Below are positions 36,342-44,063 of a stretch of 64,000 nucleotides of DNA, piece by piece; positions within the stretch are counted from its first letter, which is position 1, and every line of letters starts with the position of its first letter. A program made the position numbers and the translations under genes. This stretch comes from Lachnospiraceae bacterium. Lineage in GTDB: Bacteria > Bacillota > Clostridia > Lachnospirales > Lachnospiraceae. The notes under the pieces were generated by a model, which was given only the letters and a program-made list of their open reading frames with translations, was not told the DNA's origin and searched no databases. The stretch lies in the NCBI GenBank assembly GCA_017624235.1, contig JAGANL010000015.1:62001-126000 (forward strand), given 5' to 3'.

Positions 36342-36426
36342 ATGCGTGCGTTAAACAGGTCAATACGTATTCTTTAACATTTATTTTGTGCGTTATAACG
36401 TATTTGTTGGCAAAATTACCCATCCT

Positions 36427-37686
36427 CTACTGCTTTTTTACTCGAAGGATATCGTACTGTTCCGGTCTTTCGGAGAGACGGATATACAGCTTCTGCTGCG
36501 GATGCGGGCAGGACTCCATCGCTTCGCCCTCTTCGTTCGTGATTGCCTCCACAACCGCTTTTTTATTGTTACCGTCCGGCTGCATGATTTCAATGACATC
36601 TCCCACGGCAAATTTATTGCGCTGGGTAATCTGTGCCTCGCCTCTTTCATTGACATCCTCGGTAATGCCCAGATAGATATATTCGTTGATATAGGTATTG
36701 GAATCATAAATCTGTGTATTTTCATCCGGCTTTCCGAAATAAAAACCCGTCGTAAACTGACGGTAGGTGCACTTTGCAATTTCCTCCTGATACCAGGACA
36801 TGTTAGCCCGGTACTTTTCTTCCGATTCAAAGAAATCGTCAATGGCCTTCCGATAGGTTCTTGCCACAGTTGCCACATACAACGCAGTTTTCATCCGGCC
36901 CTCAATTTTCAGACTGTCAATTCCGGCATCCACAAGCTCCGGAATATGCTCAATCATGCAAAGATCCTTGGAATTGAAGATATAGGTTCCACGCTCATTT
37001 TCATAGACAGGCAGATACTCTCCCGGACGTTTTTCCTCTACGACTGCATACTTCCAACGGCACGGATGAGTACAGGCTCCCTGATTGGCATCCCGTCCCG
37101 TAAAATAATTGCTCAACAGACATCTGCCGGAATAGGAAATGCACATAGCTCCGTGAATAAAGCTCTCAATCTCCATTTCCTCCGGAATATGCGCACGAAT
37201 CTCTTTAATCTCTTTTAAGGAAAGCTCACGCGCCGATACGACACGCTTTGCACCCTGTTGCCACCAGAACTGATAGGTACGGTAATTGGTGTTGTTTGCC
37301 TGCGTAGAAATATGAATCTCTACCTCCGGCCAGACCTCCTTCGCAATCGAAAACATCCCCGGATCCGAAATAATCACCGCATCCGGTTTAGCAGATACGG
37401 TTGCATCCGTTCCATTTTCTCCCAGCTGCTTTAATTCCCGGAAATATTCCGCTGCACCTTCCAGATCATCGTTGTGCGCCAGAATATTGGCCGTCACATA
37501 CACCTTCACTCCATGGGAATGAGCAAAACGAATACCCTCTGCCATTTCCTCTAACGAGAAGTTTTTTGCCTTTGCTCTCAGGCCGAAGGCTTCTCCTCCA
37601 ATATATACCGCATCCGCTCCAAATATGACAGCGATCCGAAGCACCTCCAGACTGCTGGCCGGAATCAGTAATTCTGGTTTTTTCAT
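36427..37686 (-). CDS. trhP: U32-family tRNA uridine-34 hydroxylation protein (TrhP)
   Basis: 419 residues from an ATG at 37686 with AAAGGA seven to ten bases before it. The N-terminus KPELLIPASSLEVLRIAVIF and the signature ESFIHGAMCISYSGRCLLSN, followed by GACTHPCRW, mark the U32 family and its clustered cysteines. In Bacillus two such proteins (TrhP1/TrhP2, yrrN/yrrO) are needed to make 5-hydroxyuridine at tRNA position 34, which TrmR then methylates. Here one TrhP2-sized protein follows trmR after 74 bases, in the same order as Bacillus yrrM-yrrN-yrrO. The old label peptidase U32 is misleading. Confidence 0.85.
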   Translation of the reverse strand: MKKPELLIPASSLEVLRIAVIFGADAVYIGGEAFGLRAKAKNFSLEEMAEGIRFAHSHGVKVYVTANILAHNDDLEGAAEYFRELKQLGENGTDATVSAKPDAVIISDPGMFSIAKEVWPEVEIHISTQANNTNYRTYQFWWQQGAKRVVSARELSLKEIKEIRAHIPEEMEIESFIHGAMCISYSGRCLLSNYFTGRDANQGACTHPCRWKYAVVEEKRPGEYLPVYENERGTYIFNSKDLCMIEHIPELVDAGIDSLKIEGRMKTALYVATVARTYRKAIDDFFESEEKYRANMSWYQEEIAKCTYRQFTTGFYFGKPDENTQIYDSNTYINEYIYLGITEDVNERGEAQITQRNKFAVGDVIEIMQPDGNNKKAVVEAITNEEGEAMESCPHPQQKLYIRLSERPEQYDILRVKKQ

Positions 37687-37760
37687 ATCTTCTATCCTTT
37701 CTTTCCTCTCCTGCCGTTCTTCTATCTCTGTCCGACATATCATCCGCGCATCTGTCAGAA

Positions 37761-38402
37761 TCATTTTTTCGTGCTCAGCGTTACGCCGTCTCCCACCGGA
37801 AGAATCACCGTTTCCAGCTGTTCGTTGTGCTTTAGTTCATACAGATAATCCCGCATACGGCTGTGAATGGTTCTGTCCCTGCGTGTCACGGCATACCGGG
37901 ATTCGATAATATTTCCGTCCTGCAGCACATTGTCTGACACCAGCAGACCTCCTTTGTCCAGAAGACGCAGGACATCCGGCAGAAAATGTATGTACTGTCC
38001 CTTCGCGGCATCCATGAAAATCATGTCATAGCTTCCGGTAAGCTCCTTTAAAACCTCCGCCGCATCCCCCTCCAACAGAGTAATGCGATGCCCGGTATCA
38101 TACTTCTGAAAGTTCTCCTTTGCAACCGGAATACGCTTCTCGTATTTTTCAATCGTGGTAATACGGCAGTCTGCCGGTGCATACTCCAACATCAAAAGCG
38201 CCGAAAATCCAATGGCAGTGCCGACCTCCAAAATCCTCTCAGGCTTATGGGAAGCCAGCAGGAATTTTAACAGGCTCTGCATATGTGTGCGGATAATCGG
38301 CACATCCGTCCTTTTTGCAAAATGTTCTATTTCATTCAAATAGGAGGCATTTCCCCTATCCAAGGAGTTGATAAATGCCTCCATTCTTTCATCTACGATC
38401 AC
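37761..38402 (-). CDS. trmR: O-methyltransferase, TrmR (YrrM) type
   Basis: 213 residues from a GTG at 38402 with GGAGGAG eight bases before it. It is a class I SAM methyltransferase of the O-methyltransferase 3 family: ILEVGTAIGFSALLMLEY (SAM loop), ITTIEKYEKRIPVAKENF, YDMIFMDAAKGQYIHFLPDV and GGLLVSDNVLQDG (metal site). TrmR methylates 5-hydroxyuridine at the tRNA wobble position to 5-methoxyuridine; the U32 gene next door supplies the hydroxyl group. It starts four bases after the MltG-like gene ends. Confidence 0.85.
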   Translation of the reverse strand: MIVDERMEAFINSLDRGNASYLNEIEHFAKRTDVPIIRTHMQSLLKFLLASHKPERILEVGTAIGFSALLMLEYAPADCRITTIEKYEKRIPVAKENFQKYDTGHRITLLEGDAAEVLKELTGSYDMIFMDAAKGQYIHFLPDVLRLLDKGGLLVSDNVLQDGNIIESRYAVTRRDRTIHSRMRDYLYELKHNEQLETVILPVGDGVTLSTKK

Positions 38403-38405
38403 GTT

Positions 38406-38801
38406 CTACTCCTCCGCGGAATTACCATCCGTCTCTTCCTTCTCTGCCGCCATGACCTCCAGCATCTCCTCGGCTGTCATGGATGTGTTCAGCTCATAGG
38501 TTCCCGGACTGAGCATATCCTTATAAGTAGAAAACTTTTCCTGCACCCAGAAGAGATCCGCATCCCGGATCAGCCCCCGCTCCTCAAGCCTGGCTGCCAC
38601 ATCCTTCACGGAATCTCCGTCATTTACGGTTATGGAAATATTGATTCCTTCGCCCTGTGTCATCGGTTCTTCACCGAACAGTCGGAATCCAAAATCATAT
38701 GCCGTTACCGAAAAGCGATACACGAACATGACAACAACCGCCACTACCACGATTTTAATCATCGTTCCAAAAACTGCGCCCGCTACATGTTTCCCATCCA
38801 T
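38406..38801 (-). CDS. Short MltG-like membrane protein without the lytic domain
   Basis: 131 residues: a membrane anchor (GTMIKIVVVAVVVMFVYRFS) followed by ISITVNDGDSVKDVAARLEE, GLIRDADLFW and LSPGTYELNTSMTAEEML, which is the LysM-like N-terminal part of MltG/YceG. Full MltG is about 340-400 residues with a lytic transglycosylase domain with a catalytic Glu; that part is absent and the gene ends cleanly with an acidic tail before trmR. It sits exactly where yrrL (mltG) lies in Bacillus. Either it is a reduced regulatory form or a full copy exists elsewhere in the genome. Confidence 0.75.
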   Translation of the reverse strand: MDGKHVAGAVFGTMIKIVVVAVVVMFVYRFSVTAYDFGFRLFGEEPMTQGEGINISITVNDGDSVKDVAARLEERGLIRDADLFWVQEKFSTYKDMLSPGTYELNTSMTAEEMLEVMAAEKEETDGNSAEE

Positions 38802-38822
38802 ATTGCTACCATGCCTTTCCTG

Positions 38823-39149
38823 TTATTCAAAATCTACGCCTTCTATGATCCTGATATTGATTTCCTGCATCATACGGCAAAACGCAAGCTCTGCAGCCAG
38901 AAAATCGCTGACCATCGGATCCTCGCGGAACTGCTCATATTCCTGCTGAAATGCGTCGATCTTCTCAAACAGCTCATCCGAATCACCCAGACACTGCAGC
39001 TCATAATTTTTCCTTCTGTATTCATAGATCTGCTCCTTTAGCTCCGGGTACCGGTCGATTTTTTCTTTTTGAACAATATACTCCCGGTACTCCTCTGTCT
39101 GGCGGATTGCTGCAATAAATTCCTCTGTTGCCTGTTCAATCATCTTCAT
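38823..39149 (-). CDS. YlbF/YmcA-family protein
   Basis: 108 residues, nearly all helical (TEEFIAAIRQTEEYREYIVQ, YPELKEQIYEYRRKNYELQC, DAFQQEYEQFREDPMVSDFL). This is the YlbF family, whose Bacillus members form the Y-complex with RNase Y and influence RNA maturation, competence and biofilm. The gene directly follows RNase J (18 bases), a coupling that suits a role in RNA turnover. The family fit is good, while its partner here is inferred. Confidence 0.8.
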   Translation of the reverse strand: MKMIEQATEEFIAAIRQTEEYREYIVQKEKIDRYPELKEQIYEYRRKNYELQCLGDSDELFEKIDAFQQEYEQFREDPMVSDFLAAELAFCRMMQEINIRIIEGVDFE

Positions 39150-39167
39150 GTCGTCGCTTCCTTACCT

Positions 39168-40844
39168 TCAGACCTCCATGATAATCGGTAATATCATCGG
39201 ACGTCTTTTTGTCTTTTTCCATACGTAGTCACTCAAATTATCCTTAATACTGGACTTGATTTTGCCCCAATCCGAAATACCCTTGTCCATCAGGCGTTCC
39301 ATCGTATCCTGTAAAAGCGCTCTTGCTTCATCCATCAGTTCATCGGACTCACGCACATAAACAAAGCCTCTGGAAACAATATCCGGGCCGGATACCAGCT
39401 CGCCGCTTGCCCCGTCAAGAGCCAGTACGACAATCAGAATGCCATCCTCTGCCAGATGCTGTCTGTCACGCAGCACGATATTTCCTACATCACCTACGCC
39501 CAGACCATCCACCAGAATGGCACCTACCGGCACCTTACCGGTCACATCTGCACCTTCCTCATCCAGCTCCAGCACATCTCCGGAGGAAAGAATAAAGATA
39601 TTGTCCTTCGGAATGCCAAGCCCCTCTGCCAGTCTGGCCTGTGCCTTCAGGTGCTTGAATTCACCATGTACCGGAATCGCATATTTCGGCCTGACCAGCG
39701 TATATAAAAGCTTAATTTCTTCCTGACAGGCATGTCCTGATACATGGACATCCTGGAAAATGACATCCGCACCCTTGCGGAACAATTCATTGATGACATT
39801 GGTGACAGCCTTTTCATTTCCCGGAATCGGATGTGACGAGAAGATGACCGTATCCCTCGGCCCGATTGAAATCTTCCGGTGCATATTGCTTGCCATTCTG
39901 GAAAGCGCCGCCATGTTTTCACCCTGGCTTCCGGTCGTAATAATGACCGTTTTCTCATCCGGGTAGTTTTTCAGCTGCTCAATATCAATCAGCGTATTCT
40001 CCGGTACATTGAGTCTTCCGAGCTGAGTTGCCGTCTCAATGATGTTTACCATGCTGCGTCCTTCTACTACCACCTTTCTTCCGAAGCGGTAGGCCGCATT
40101 GACAATCTGCTGCACACGATCCACATTAGACGCAAAGGTTGCAATGATAATCCTCGTATCCTTATGCTCTGCAAAGATGGTATCAAAGGTCTTGCTGAGC
40201 GTCCTCTCAGACGGTGTGAAGCCCGGCCGTTCTGCATTGGTAGAGTCGCACATCATGGCCAGAACGCCTTTTTTCCCAATCTCCGCAAAACGCTGCAGAT
40301 CAATCGGATCTCCGAATACCGGTGTATAATCTACCTTAAAGTCACCGGTATGCACTACGATTCCAGCCGGAGAATAAATGGCAAGAGCAGCCGCATCCAC
40401 GATACTGTGATTCGTACGGATAAATTCGATTCGAAACTGGCCCAGATTGATGGACTGGCCAAACTTGACCACCTTTCGCTTCGTACAGTTCGTCAGATTG
40501 TGTTCCTTTAGCTTATTTTCAATCAGCCCCATGGTCAGCTTGGTGGCATAGATTGGAACATTCAGCTCCTTTAACACGTACGGAAGCGCTCCGATATGAT
40601 CCTCGTGTCCATGGGTAATCATAAAGCCCTTTACCTTGCTGATATTATCCTTCAGATACGTGATATCCGGGATTACCAGATCGATTCCAAGCATATCATC
40701 TGCCGGGAAGGAAAGGCCACAATCCACCACAACAATACTGTCTTCGTACTCAAAGGCAGTAATGTTCAAACCAATCTGTTCCAAGCCGCCAAGCGGTATG
40801 ATCTTTAACTTGGAACCGCTATTCTTTTTTTCATTTTTTTTCAA
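39168..40844 (-). CDS. rnj: Ribonuclease J
   Basis: 558 residues. Metallo-beta-lactamase motif MITHGHEDHIGALPYVLKEL, beta-CASP motifs and C-terminal domain (GLGVGDVGNIVLRDRQHL and ending with RRPMILPIIMEV) are present. RNase J degrades and processes RNA through 5'-3' exonuclease and endonuclease action. Start: I choose the TTG at 40844 because GGAGG lies eight bases upstream in ATGGAGGTATATTTC; the ATG at 40859 that contains this GGAGG would have a much poorer site and adds only MEVYF. The gene stands between DUF1292/ruvX and ylbF. Confidence 0.93.
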   Translation of the reverse strand: MKKNEKKNSGSKLKIIPLGGLEQIGLNITAFEYEDSIVVVDCGLSFPADDMLGIDLVIPDITYLKDNISKVKGFMITHGHEDHIGALPYVLKELNVPIYATKLTMGLIENKLKEHNLTNCTKRKVVKFGQSINLGQFRIEFIRTNHSIVDAAALAIYSPAGIVVHTGDFKVDYTPVFGDPIDLQRFAEIGKKGVLAMMCDSTNAERPGFTPSERTLSKTFDTIFAEHKDTRIIIATFASNVDRVQQIVNAAYRFGRKVVVEGRSMVNIIETATQLGRLNVPENTLIDIEQLKNYPDEKTVIITTGSQGENMAALSRMASNMHRKISIGPRDTVIFSSHPIPGNEKAVTNVINELFRKGADVIFQDVHVSGHACQEEIKLLYTLVRPKYAIPVHGEFKHLKAQARLAEGLGIPKDNIFILSSGDVLELDEEGADVTGKVPVGAILVDGLGVGDVGNIVLRDRQHLAEDGILIVVLALDGASGELVSGPDIVSRGFVYVRESDELMDEARALLQDTMERLMDKGISDWGKIKSSIKDNLSDYVWKKTKRRPMILPIIMEV

Positions 40845-40964
40845 GAAATATACCTCCATTTTTCTCACCGTGCTGTTCAGACGCCATAATCGACTCGCAG
40901 GCTTCCGTGATCCGGTCAACTCATGACTGCCTGACAGCAATGGTTTTCTTTTTCTAACCTAAAA

Positions 40965-41225
40965 TCAACATAGTTCAATATCGTCCAGAAGGTTTTCAAA
41001 AACACCCGCTACCGCCGAAAGCTCCATTTCGTCCGATACGATCTCATAAAGACCCTCTGCATCCTCTTCCTTTGACAGATCCTTTAAGATCAGGGCCTCT
41101 CCGTCACCCTCTTCATAATCCGTTACCAAAATATAATTCACACCATTCAATCTGGTCTGTTCCAGCACAAAAAATTCAACCGGTTCTGCTCCCTCCGGTT
41201 TAAAGGTTATCTTCTCCAATTTCAT
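40965..41225 (-). CDS. DUF1292 family protein (YrzB-like)
   Basis: 86 residues, acidic, with the DUF1292 pattern of short beta strands ([46 protein letters not shown]). Function unknown. The start lies inside the end of ruvX (26-base overlap), reproducing the Bacillus yrzL-yrrK-yrzB order. Probably co-transcribed with ireB and ruvX. Confidence 0.85.
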   Translation of the reverse strand: MKLEKITFKPEGAEPVEFFVLEQTRLNGVNYILVTDYEEGDGEALILKDLSKEEDAEGLYEIVSDEMELSAVAGVFENLLDDIELC

Positions 41226-41652
41226 TCTCCCTGTTCCTTCTATAATCCAGATATCCCTGCAAAATGAACACGGCAGCTATCCGGTCTACGTGTTCTTTAC
41301 GTTCCTCCCGACGGATGCCCGCTTCCATCATCGCTTTATCGGCCGCAACGGTTGTCAGTCTTTCATCCCATGTATGAACCGTAAGACCGGTACGTCGCTC
41401 CAGCATTTCCTGAAATTCCTTTGTTTTTTCCACTCTCTCGCCTTCACTGCCATCCATATTCTTCGGCAGTCCCAGCACCAGCTCTTCCACACCGTACTCT
41501 ACAATCAGCTCTTCGATTCTGGCCAGCGTCTGACGCAGCTTATTTTCCTGCTTTCTCCGCACGATTTCAATGCCCTGTGCTGTTATGAGCAGCTCATCAC
41601 TGACGGCCACTCCTACGGTCTTGCTGCCAAAATCCAGCCCCATAATACGCAT
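41200..41652 (-). CDS. ruvX: Putative Holliday junction resolvase RuvX (YqgF)
   Basis: 150 residues. RNase H-like fold with catalytic Asp in [40 protein letters not shown] and the ending [13 protein letters not shown]. YqgF proteins are implicated in pre-16S rRNA processing and possibly junction resolution. It follows ireB by 48 bases and overlaps DUF1292. Position in the yrzL-yrrK-yrzB block supports the call. Confidence 0.93.
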   Translation of the reverse strand: MRIMGLDFGSKTVGVAVSDELLITAQGIEIVRRKQENKLRQTLARIEELIVEYGVEELVLGLPKNMDGSEGERVEKTKEFQEMLERRTGLTVHTWDERLTTVAADKAMMEAGIRREERKEHVDRIAAVFILQGYLDYRRNRENEIGEDNL

Positions 41653-41700
41653 GTATCTCTCTTCTCCTCTTCTGAACCGGGATATCCTTCATCCGGACTG

Positions 41701-41964
41701 TTACTTCCAGTGATTGTTCTTGATGTATTCCTTCAGCATCTCTTCGACAAGCTCGTCCCTCTCCACCTTCATAATCAGGCTTCTGGCATTCTTGTAGCTT
41801 GTAATATAGGTCGGATCCCCGGACATGATGTATCCCACAATCTGGTTCACAGGATTGTAGCCTTTTTCTGTCAATGCCTCATAGACGGTAGATAAAACAA
41901 GCTTTACCCCTGTCTCCGGTTCTGCCTCTACTCTAAAAAATTGTGTATTTCCCAAATCCTGCAT
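41701..41964 (-). CDS. ireB: IreB-family regulatory phosphoprotein
   Basis: 87 residues matching IreB/YrzL over the full length ([40 protein letters not shown]). In Enterococcus IreB is phosphorylated by the IreK kinase on two N-terminal Thr residues and affects antimicrobial tolerance. Here Thr7 ([10 protein letters not shown]) could be such a site. First gene of the ireB-ruvX-DUF1292 run; an AT-rich stretch (TTTATATATTC, about 42003-42013) just upstream may be its -10 region. Confidence 0.93.
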   Translation of the reverse strand: MQDLGNTQFFRVEAEPETGVKLVLSTVYEALTEKGYNPVNQIVGYIMSGDPTYITSYKNARSLIMKVERDELVEEMLKEYIKNNHWK

Positions 41965-42046
41965 TTTTTCACGCCCTTATCTGTTCGTTATCGTTTCGTT
42001 CTGAATATATAAACTATTTCTAGTGTAACCCAAGTTGCCGGAAATT

Positions 42047-43441
42047 TCAACGGATAGTTTCCGCAAGCAGTATATCTTCCGTCAGGAAACCGCTGATACG
42101 ACAGGTTCTTATTTCATTGGAGAGCTCCTCCCCGGCCTTTACTGCCACCTTCAGATACCGTTTGGAATGACCGACCATATAACTCTCATCCTGAATTTCC
42201 ATCGTTTCCTCAAACAGCACCTCGCATTCCCTGCCGACAAACTGTTCTCTGTACTCTTTGGAATGCCGTTTTTCCATCTCCAGCAGGACGGCGCTCCGTT
42301 TAGCCTTTTCCCGTTCCGTCATCTGTCCCGGCATGGACGCCGCCACGGTTCCCTGGCGTTTTGAATATTTAAAAATATGCATTTCATAGAAATGAACCTT
42401 TTCCAGAAAGGCTTTCGTTTCTTCAAACTCTTCCTCTGTCTCCTGCGGAAAACCGGTAATGACATCCGTCGTGATGGCCGGATTGGAAAAATATTTTCTT
42501 AAAAGCAGCACTTTTTCATAGTATTCACCGGATGAATAATGTCTATTCATTCGCTGCAGTACGGTATCGCTGCCGCTCTGCAGGGAAAGATGAAAATGCG
42601 GGCAGAGCCTGGATAAGCCTGCAAGCTCTCTGACAAATTCCTCTGTCATAATGCGTGGCTCCAGAGAACCGAGACGGATACGCTCGATTCCATCTACCTC
42701 ATGCACCGCCTTGATCAGATTCAGGAAATGATTTTTCCGGAGTGCCTCTTCCTTCGCGCTCCGGTAGTCTCCCGTCTGCTTCTGTTCAAAGTCAATCCCG
42801 TAGGAACTGATATGGATTCCCGTAAAGACAATCTCCCGATAACCGTTTGCCGCAAGCCCTTTCACCTCTGCCAGTACATCCTCCGGCCTCCTGCTCCGTA
42901 TCCGGCCTCTGGCATACGGAATGATGCAATAAGAGCAGAACTGATTACAGCCATCCTGAATCTTAATATATGCTCTCGTATGATCCGCCGTATGCTCCAG
43001 CGTCATTTCCTCGTATTCATCCGTATGATTGATATCAATCACCGTAGTCCCGTGAAGCGTCTTCTCTCCCGTTTCCTCTCCCCGGCACTCCTCCTTCGAT
43101 GCCAGAAATTCCTCCAGGATCGAGATAAGATCCTTCTTTCTGTTATTGCCGACTGCCAGATCGATACACGGATCCTTCTCCACCGCTTCACGCCCCGTCT
43201 GCACATAACACCCTACCGCAACCACCACTGCATCCGGATTCTTCTTCTTCGCTTTATGCAGCATCTGCCTGCTTTTCCGATCCGCAATATTCGTGACAGT
43301 ACACGTATTTATGATATAAATGTCAGCATCTTCATCAAAAGGTACAATTTTAAATCCTTTTTCTTGTAACATTTGTCCCATTACATCCAATTCATATCCA
43401 TTCACTTTACATCCGAGATTATGTAATGCTACACTTTTCAT
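42047..43441 (-). CDS. mtaB: tRNA (N6-threonylcarbamoyladenosine-37) methylthiotransferase MtaB
   Basis: 464 residues from an ATG at 43441 with AAAGGAA before it. UPF0004 domain with cysteines in HNLGCKVNGYE, NTCTVTNIADRKSR and VAVGCYVQ; radical SAM motif GCNQFCSYCIIPYARGRIRS; C-terminal TRAM-like domain. The enzyme converts t6A37 to ms2t6A37 in tRNAs reading ANN codons. In Bacillus yqeV (mtaB) follows the dnaJ-prmA-rsmE genes; here nifS, thiI and a divergent HPr-like gene lie between. Confidence 0.93.
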   Translation of the reverse strand: MKSVALHNLGCKVNGYELDVMGQMLQEKGFKIVPFDEDADIYIINTCTVTNIADRKSRQMLHKAKKKNPDAVVVAVGCYVQTGREAVEKDPCIDLAVGNNRKKDLISILEEFLASKEECRGEETGEKTLHGTTVIDINHTDEYEEMTLEHTADHTRAYIKIQDGCNQFCSYCIIPYARGRIRSRRPEDVLAEVKGLAANGYREIVFTGIHISSYGIDFEQKQTGDYRSAKEEALRKNHFLNLIKAVHEVDGIERIRLGSLEPRIMTEEFVRELAGLSRLCPHFHLSLQSGSDTVLQRMNRHYSSGEYYEKVLLLRKYFSNPAITTDVITGFPQETEEEFEETKAFLEKVHFYEMHIFKYSKRQGTVAASMPGQMTEREKAKRSAVLLEMEKRHSKEYREQFVGRECEVLFEETMEIQDESYMVGHSKRYLKVAVKAGEELSNEIRTCRISGFLTEDILLAETIR

Positions 43442-43474
43442 ATTATTCCTTTCTTTTTTTGTCATGTTTGATTA

Positions 43475-43503
43475 TTGACTTTTACCCCCTTTCCCATTAG
43501 TAT
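43475..43503 (+). promoter_or_regulatory. Promoter of the HPr-like gene
   Basis: TTGACT (43475-43480), 17 bases, TAGTAT (43498-43503), then AAGGAGG at 43528-43534 nine bases before the ATG at 43544. Confidence 0.7.
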
Positions 43504-43543
43504 AGAAACAGAAGGTATGAACAAATTAAGGAGGTAGATTCCA

Positions 43544-43774
43544 ATGAAGACAGTACAGATTTCTTTAAATTCCATTGATAAGGTAAAATCATTCGTTAAT
43601 GACATTACGAAGTTCGATTACGATTTTGACTTAGTATCCGGCAGATACGTTATCGATGCAAAGTCCATCATGGGTATCTTCAGCTTAGACCTTTCTAAGC
43701 CGATCGATTTAAACATCCATGCAGAAGACAATGTAGATGAAGTATTAGCAGTACTGAAGCCATACATGATCTAA
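43544..43774 (+). CDS. HPr-family protein with Ser46-type site but no His15 (Crh-like)
   Basis: 76 residues. The middle reads VIDAKSIMGIFSLDLSKPID, which matches the HPr/Crh regulatory Ser46 motif (KSIMG), and the strand-helix order of HPr is kept. The first loop, where HPr has GIHARP, reads LNSIDKVKSF, so phosphotransfer by His15 is impossible. This is the pattern of Bacillus Crh, where His15 is replaced and Ser46-P helps CcpA repress. Strong own promoter, ribosome site and terminator make a single-gene unit, read opposite to almost everything else here. Whether HPr kinase acts on it is untested. Confidence 0.85.
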   Translation: MKTVQISLNSIDKVKSFVNDITKFDYDFDLVSGRYVIDAKSIMGIFSLDLSKPIDLNIHAEDNVDEVLAVLKPYMI

Positions 43775-43800
43775 TTGAGTAGTGCAAAAACAAAAAAATT

Positions 43801-43850
43801 GAGGCTGAACGGGAAGCTTGCTTACCGGGCAGTCTCTATTTTTTTGTTTT
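43801..43850 (+). terminator. Terminator of the HPr-like gene
   Basis: GAGGCTG (43801-43807) pairs with CAGTCTC (43830-43836; one G-U pair), with CGGG/CCGG inside, followed by TATTTTTTTGTTTTT. Located 26 bases after the stop codon. Confidence 0.8.
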
Positions 43851-43868
43851 TATAGGGCGAAAGCCCTC

Positions 43869-43897
43869 ATCCGGTGGATGCAAAGCATCTACCGGAT
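43869..43897. repeat. 13-bp inverted repeat
   Basis: ATCCGGTGGATGC, AAA, GCATCTACCGGAT: a near-perfect hairpin (one G-T) between the HPr-like gene and thiI. Without a T-run it is not a typical terminator. Confidence 0.6.
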
Positions 43898-43929
43898 GGC
43901 ACTACGGGGTAAACCATTCCCCCCACCCT

Positions 43930-44041
43930 ACCGTCCAACGCTCAAAAGGCGCGCAGCGTAGCGTCCGCGCCGCCCGGCAAATCCACTCTCACCTCACCGT
44001 CCAACGCTCAAAGGCGCGCAGCAAAGCGTCCGCGCCGCCCG
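43930..44041. repeat. Two direct copies of a 46-47 bp GC-rich hairpin repeat
   Basis: ACCGTCCAACGCTCAAA followed by GGCGCGCAGC...GCGTCCGCGCCGCCCG occurs at 43930-43976 and 43996-44041 with four differences. Each copy folds by GGCGCG/CGCGCC. The copies lie just after the thiI stop (44064) on the minus strand, and GC content is far above the surroundings. It looks like a REP-type element that may also end or stabilise the thiI transcript. Confidence 0.75.
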
Positions 44042-44063
44042 CGTAGCCACACTCTCACCTACT

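Noticed and set aside
36111-36426. T-box or known metabolite riboswitch upstream of glnA
   Set aside because: No T-box sequence (TGGN AACCGCG-type stretch) or recognised aptamer core is visible; only hairpins and a terminator.
43930-44041. Possible CRISPR repeats
   Set aside because: Only two copies, the spacing sequence is 19 bases, the copies differ and there are no cas genes.
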